From Polaromonas sp. (GTDB lineage: Bacteria; Pseudomonadota; Gammaproteobacteria; Burkholderiales; Burkholderiaceae_C), in NCBI GenBank assembly GCA_025362825.1, contig JANYFF010000494.1, positions 1-8,251 of the forward strand: a stretch of DNA of 8,251 nucleotides. The letters run 5' to 3'. The first letter of the stretch is position 1. Every line of letters starts with the position of its first letter. Under the pieces are notes generated by a model. That model saw only the letters and a list, made by a program, of their open reading frames with translations, made no database searches and was not told the DNA's origin. Both the position numbers and the translations under genes were made by a program. Positions 6,277 to 8,251 of the stretch are shown piece by piece.

Positions 6277-6750
6277 TCAGGGGTTGACCTGGTGCGCAGA
6301 GTGCCACGACGAAATCAGCTTGTGCAGCACCACGGCATCGGTGGTGGTCTTGAGCTGCTCGCGCAGCACGCTGTCACTCAGCAGTTCGGCAATTTCGGAC
6401 AGGATTTCAAGGTGCTTCTGGGTCGCGGCCTCGGGCACCAGCAGAAAAATCAGCAGCGCAACGGCCTGCTCATCCGGCGCATCAAAGCCGATGGGCACAT
6501 TGAGCTGGAAAACGGCGGCCATCGGCGCCTTCAGGCCCTTGATGCGGCCATGCGGAATCGCCACGCCATGGCCCAGACCGGTCGAACCCAGGCGCTCGCG
6601 GGCAAACAGACTGTCGGTAATCAGCGCCCGGTTCAGCCCGTGCTGGTTTTCAAACAGCAGGCCGGCTTCTTCGAACGCACGTTTTTTGCTGGTCGCTTCA
6701 ACGCTGACCAGCACTTGGGTAGGAGGCAAAATTTGCGAAAGACGATTCAT
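6277..6750 (-). CDS. ptsN: Nitrogen-PTS EIIA component (PtsN)
   Basis: PtsN (EIIA-Ntr) accepts a phosphoryl group on histidine from NPr/HPr and acts as a regulator, in other proteobacteria of potassium transport and nitrogen metabolism, rather than as a sugar transporter. The 157-residue protein fits the family (about 150-163). The phosphorylation motif GHGVAIPHGRI places the acceptor histidine at H67, with the conserved H61 before it. APMAAVFQLNVPIGFDAPD and the C-terminal helices match the EIIA type-2 fold. AAGAG upstream of the ATG is a modest ribosome site. It follows hpf but is separated from it by 140 nt containing an intrinsic terminator, so it probably has its own promoter and is cotranscribed with hprK. 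Confidence 0.96.
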   Translation of the reverse strand: MNRLSQILPPTQVLVSVEATSKKRAFEEAGLLFENQHGLNRALITDSLFARERLGSTGLGHGVAIPHGRIKGLKAPMAAVFQLNVPIGFDAPDEQAVALLIFLLVPEAATQKHLEILSEIAELLSDSVLREQLKTTTDAVVLHKLISSWHSAHQVNP

Positions 6751-6764
6751 AACACTCTTTTAGT

Positions 6765-6785
6765 CGCCAAATTATGCACTTGGCG
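6765..6785. promoter_or_regulatory. ptsN: Inverted repeat with -10-like box before ptsN
   Basis: CGCCAA (6765-6770) and TTGGCG (6780-6785) are perfect inverted arms around a 9-nt centre. On the minus strand the centre holds CATAAT, a five-of-six -10 match located between the hpf terminator and ptsN. No good -35 is visible. The layout would suit an operator over a ptsN promoter or a 5'-UTR hairpin. Function is inferred only. Confidence 0.3.
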
Positions 6786-6809
6786 GCGAACAGACAGGGA
6801 TGTGGGCAC

Positions 6810-6837
6810 AAAAAAGCCGCCTTGAAAGAGGCGGCTT
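6810..6837 (-). terminator. Intrinsic terminator after hpf
   Basis: On the minus strand a perfect 8-bp stem, AAGCCGCC and GGCGGCTT (6814-6837) with an 8-nt loop, runs into a run of six T (6815 to 6810). It lies about 53 nt after the hpf stop and before ptsN, so it should end or thin out hpf transcripts. A clear textbook structure. Confidence 0.88.
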
Positions 6838-6890
6838 GTTGTTATACAGGGATGGCCAGTGGGGACGCACACCCTGTGCAGCAGGCCGCT

Positions 6891-7232
6891 TCAGGCAAGG
6901 AGCTGGTCCTGGCGCTTGGCTGCCGTGTGGTGATGGTCCTGGGTCTTCGTTTTATAGCGTCCGACCTGGCGGTCGAGTTTGTCGGTCAGCTCATCAACGG
7001 CAGCATACAGGTCTGCGTGCGAGCTTTCGGCAAAAATATCGCGGCCCTTGACGTGCACATTGCACTCGGCGCGCTGGCGGCGTTCCTTTTCCTTCATGTT
7101 GTCGACTGTCAATAAAACCTTCACGTCTACTACCTGGTCGAAATGCCGGGTAATTCGATCCAGCTTGCTGGTCACGTAACCGCGCAAGGCGGGGGTAACT
7201 TCAAGATGATGACCACTGATCGTCAAATTCAT
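6891..7232 (-). CDS. hpf: Ribosome hibernation promoting factor, short form
   Basis: HPF (YhbH/RaiA family, once called sigma-54 modulation protein) binds the 30S subunit and inactivates ribosomes, promoting 100S dimers in stationary phase in known systems. The 113-residue product is a short form, lacking the C-terminal domain of long HPF (about 180 or more). It begins MNLTISGHHLEVTPALRGYV, and DLYAAVDELTDKLDRQVGRYK at about 75-94 is the typical second helix. The tail after residue 95 is His/Lys-rich and longer than in E. coli HPF (95). A strong ribosome site AAGGAG lies seven bases before the ATG. The gene sits upstream of ptsN-hprK as in many proteobacteria, but the usual neighbour rpoN is not next to it here. 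Confidence 0.96.
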   Translation of the reverse strand: MNLTISGHHLEVTPALRGYVTSKLDRITRHFDQVVDVKVLLTVDNMKEKERRQRAECNVHVKGRDIFAESSHADLYAAVDELTDKLDRQVGRYKTKTQDHHHTAAKRQDQLLA

Positions 7233-7239
7233 AGGGAGA

Positions 7240-7245
7240 CTCCTT
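7240..7245 (-). promoter_or_regulatory. hpf: Strong ribosome binding site of hpf
   Basis: AAGGAG on the minus strand is spaced 7 nt from the hpf ATG. It is the clearest Shine-Dalgarno in the window and fixes the start. Confidence 0.85.
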
Positions 7246-7274
7246 TTCCAAATTTTCAGGATTGGAACTGGTTG

Positions 7275-7306
7275 AAAAAACCATCCGCCTGGTACGCGGC
7301 GGATGG
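7275..7306 (-). terminator. Terminator-like hairpin upstream of hpf (possible attenuator)
   Basis: On the minus strand CCATCCGCC pairs perfectly with GGCGGATGG (arms 7298-7306 and 7281-7289, 8-nt loop), followed at once by six T (7280-7275). This is a strong intrinsic terminator pointing toward hpf, 42 nt before its start codon. No minus-strand gene lies upstream within the window, since the next gene is the divergent patatin. It therefore either attenuates an hpf leader transcript, ends a small or antisense RNA, or is the leftover terminator of a gene once placed there. The structure is clear; its role is inference. Confidence 0.75.
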
Positions 7307-7451
7307 CGACGGGGACAACTCTCTTGGATTAACTATGCGCCCGATGCCGGGCAAATGCAATCATGCGACGCACAAAAAATGAAACTTTTTGCGTGCGGTT
7401 TTGCCGTAAATTCTGGGTATTATCCGGAATGGATCTTGCCGTCATTGCCTG

Positions 7452-8251
7452 ATGTCGCTTGAAACGATCATCTCTTCTGCGCTCGCGCGCCCTGACGAAA
7501 AGCGTTGCGCGCTGGTGTTGATGGGCGGCGGCGCACGTACCGCCTACCAGGCCGGCGTGCTCCATGCGCTGGCCAGCATCCTCGGCCTGGCAGGCCCGGA
7601 CGCCACCAGTCATGCGTCATCCCGGTCGGGGTTTCCTTTCAGGATCCTGGTAGGCACTTCAGCCGGTGCCCTCAATGCGACCTACCTCGCCAGCCGTGCC
7701 AGTGAAGGCCTGAATGCCTTTGCGCATCTGGCCAACTTCTGGAGCAACCTCCGCTCCTCACAGGTTTACCAGCTGAAGGTCCCGATATGGATTCGTTCCA
7801 GCCGCATTGCCGCGGCGCTGTTCCTGTCGCAACACATGCGCAAACAGCAGGCTTTCCTGAATAACACGCCGCTGGTGGACACCCTGCACCGAAGCATCTC
7901 GCTGGGCAATATTGACCAGGCGCTGCAGGATGGAACCCTGCTGGCGCTGGCCATCACTGCATCAAGCTACACCAGCGGTGTGCACTGGACGTTTTGCCAG
8001 ACCGCCAGTGGCAAACCCATGGCTTCATGGAACCGGCCCGGCCGGCGCGCAGATTTTCAGCCCATCACCATCGAGCACCTGATGGCTTCCAGCGCACTGC
8101 CCTTCATTTTCCCGTCTACCCCGCTGTGGGTTGACGGGCGGCGGGAGTATTTCGGTGACGGGTCGATGCGCCAAAGCTCGCCCCTTTCACCGGCGCTGCA
8201 CTTGGGCGCTGGCAAGGTGCTGGTGATCGGCGTCGGCCAGCCAGAACGCGC
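7452..8251 (+). CDS. Patatin-like phospholipase, 3' end cut by window edge
   Basis: A patatin-family serine hydrolase, expected to cleave acyl chains from phospholipids or other lipids with a Ser-Asp dyad. From ATG at 7452 the frame is open for 266 codons to the right edge. The oxyanion-hole glycine motif GGGARTAYQAGVL starts at residue 25. The nucleophile elbow GTSAG is at 68-72 with S70. The dyad aspartate is in YFGDGSMRQSSPLSPAL, with D236 followed by G237 and S238, where the family often has DGG or DGA. No signal peptide or membrane segment is visible at the N-terminus, which suggests a cytoplasmic or exported-without-leader protein. No Shine-Dalgarno precedes the ATG, which overlaps an upstream TGA as TGATG. 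The family is secure; substrate and role are unknown. Confidence 0.93.
   Translation, partial: MSLETIISSALARPDEKRCALVLMGGGARTAYQAGVLHALASILGLAGPDATSHASSRSGFPFRILVGTSAGALNATYLASRASEGLNAFAHLANFWSNLRSSQVYQLKVPIWIRSSRIAAALFLSQHMRKQQAFLNNTPLVDTLHRSISLGNIDQALQDGTLLALAITASSYTSGVHWTFCQTASGKPMASWNRPGRRADFQPITIEHLMASSALPFIFPSTPLWVDGRREYFGDGSMRQSSPLSPALHLGAGKVLVIGVGQPER

Larger units (their letters stand above)
7233..7451. promoter_or_regulatory. Divergent hpf/patatin regulatory region
   Basis: Besides the terminator-like hairpin, this 219-nt spacer holds a small hairpin GCCCG-ATGC-CGGGC (7339-7352) and an imperfect inverted repeat pairing CGCAC plus an A-run with a T-run plus GTGCG (7369-7397). TATTAT at 7418-7423 on the plus strand is a five-of-six -10 match for the patatin gene. 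On the minus strand the overlapping GATAAT (7419-7424) is a candidate -10 for a longer hpf leader. Neither has a convincing -35. Reading frames here are short and have no Shine-Dalgarno. Confidence 0.45.

Noticed and set aside
7329..7613. A 94-codon minus-strand ORF antisense to the patatin start
   Set aside because: Most of it is antisense to the conserved patatin N-terminus, it has no ribosome site, and no family is recognisable. Only its last codons lie in the spacer and are mentioned as a mini-ORF.
1..8251. A mobile element, CRISPR array, toxin-antitoxin pair, tRNA or phage segment
   Set aside because: All long frames belong to housekeeping or well-known families. No transposase or integrase motifs, spaced repeats or tRNA-like folds were seen on reading either strand.

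Overview
The window reads as ordinary chromosomal DNA of a betaproteobacterium. It most resembles Burkholderiales, and probably the Comamonadaceae (Polaromonas/Rhodoferax-like). This rests on the GC-rich coding sequence, the style of the proteins, the hpf-ptsN-hprK cluster next to fur, the divergent bamE/fur pair, and short intergenic sequence that looks like a repeat family I associate with that family from memory. The genus is inference. I see no mobile element, CRISPR array, tRNA or rRNA gene.

Layout: (1) Positions 1-4621 hold a minus-strand block, read right to left as bamE, dapB, exbB, exbD, leuS. bamE/dapB overlap by GTGA and exbB/exbD by ATGA. dapB and exbB are 7 nt apart, so these four very likely form one operon. 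leuS follows after 108 nt and runs off the left edge, so the 3' part of the gene is missing. (2) fur (4742-5194, plus) diverges from bamE across a 120-nt region. (3) fur and hprK converge on an 89-nt spacer with a nested inverted repeat. (4) hprK, ptsN and hpf (5284-7232, minus) form the nitrogen-PTS / ribosome-hibernation cluster. hpf has its own terminator, so ptsN-hprK probably also has a separate promoter. (5) A patatin-like lipase gene diverges from hpf at 7452 and runs off the right edge. No gene-free stretch exceeds 300 nt; the longest is the 219-nt hpf/patatin region.

Functionally the left block joins outer-membrane assembly (BamE), a precursor step for peptidoglycan and lysine (DapB) and an inner-membrane proton-driven motor (ExbBD), next to the iron regulator Fur. 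The right block joins ribosome hibernation (HPF), EIIA-Ntr (PtsN) and HPr kinase/phosphorylase (HprK), which usually links phosphotransfer state to carbon and nitrogen regulation.

I did not find a wholly new system. The best leads are an intrinsic terminator pointing into hpf with no minus-strand gene upstream in the window, a repeat-like palindromic segment inside the exbB reading frame, a leucine-rich upstream ORF overlapping the leuS start, and structured DNA around the exbD stop.
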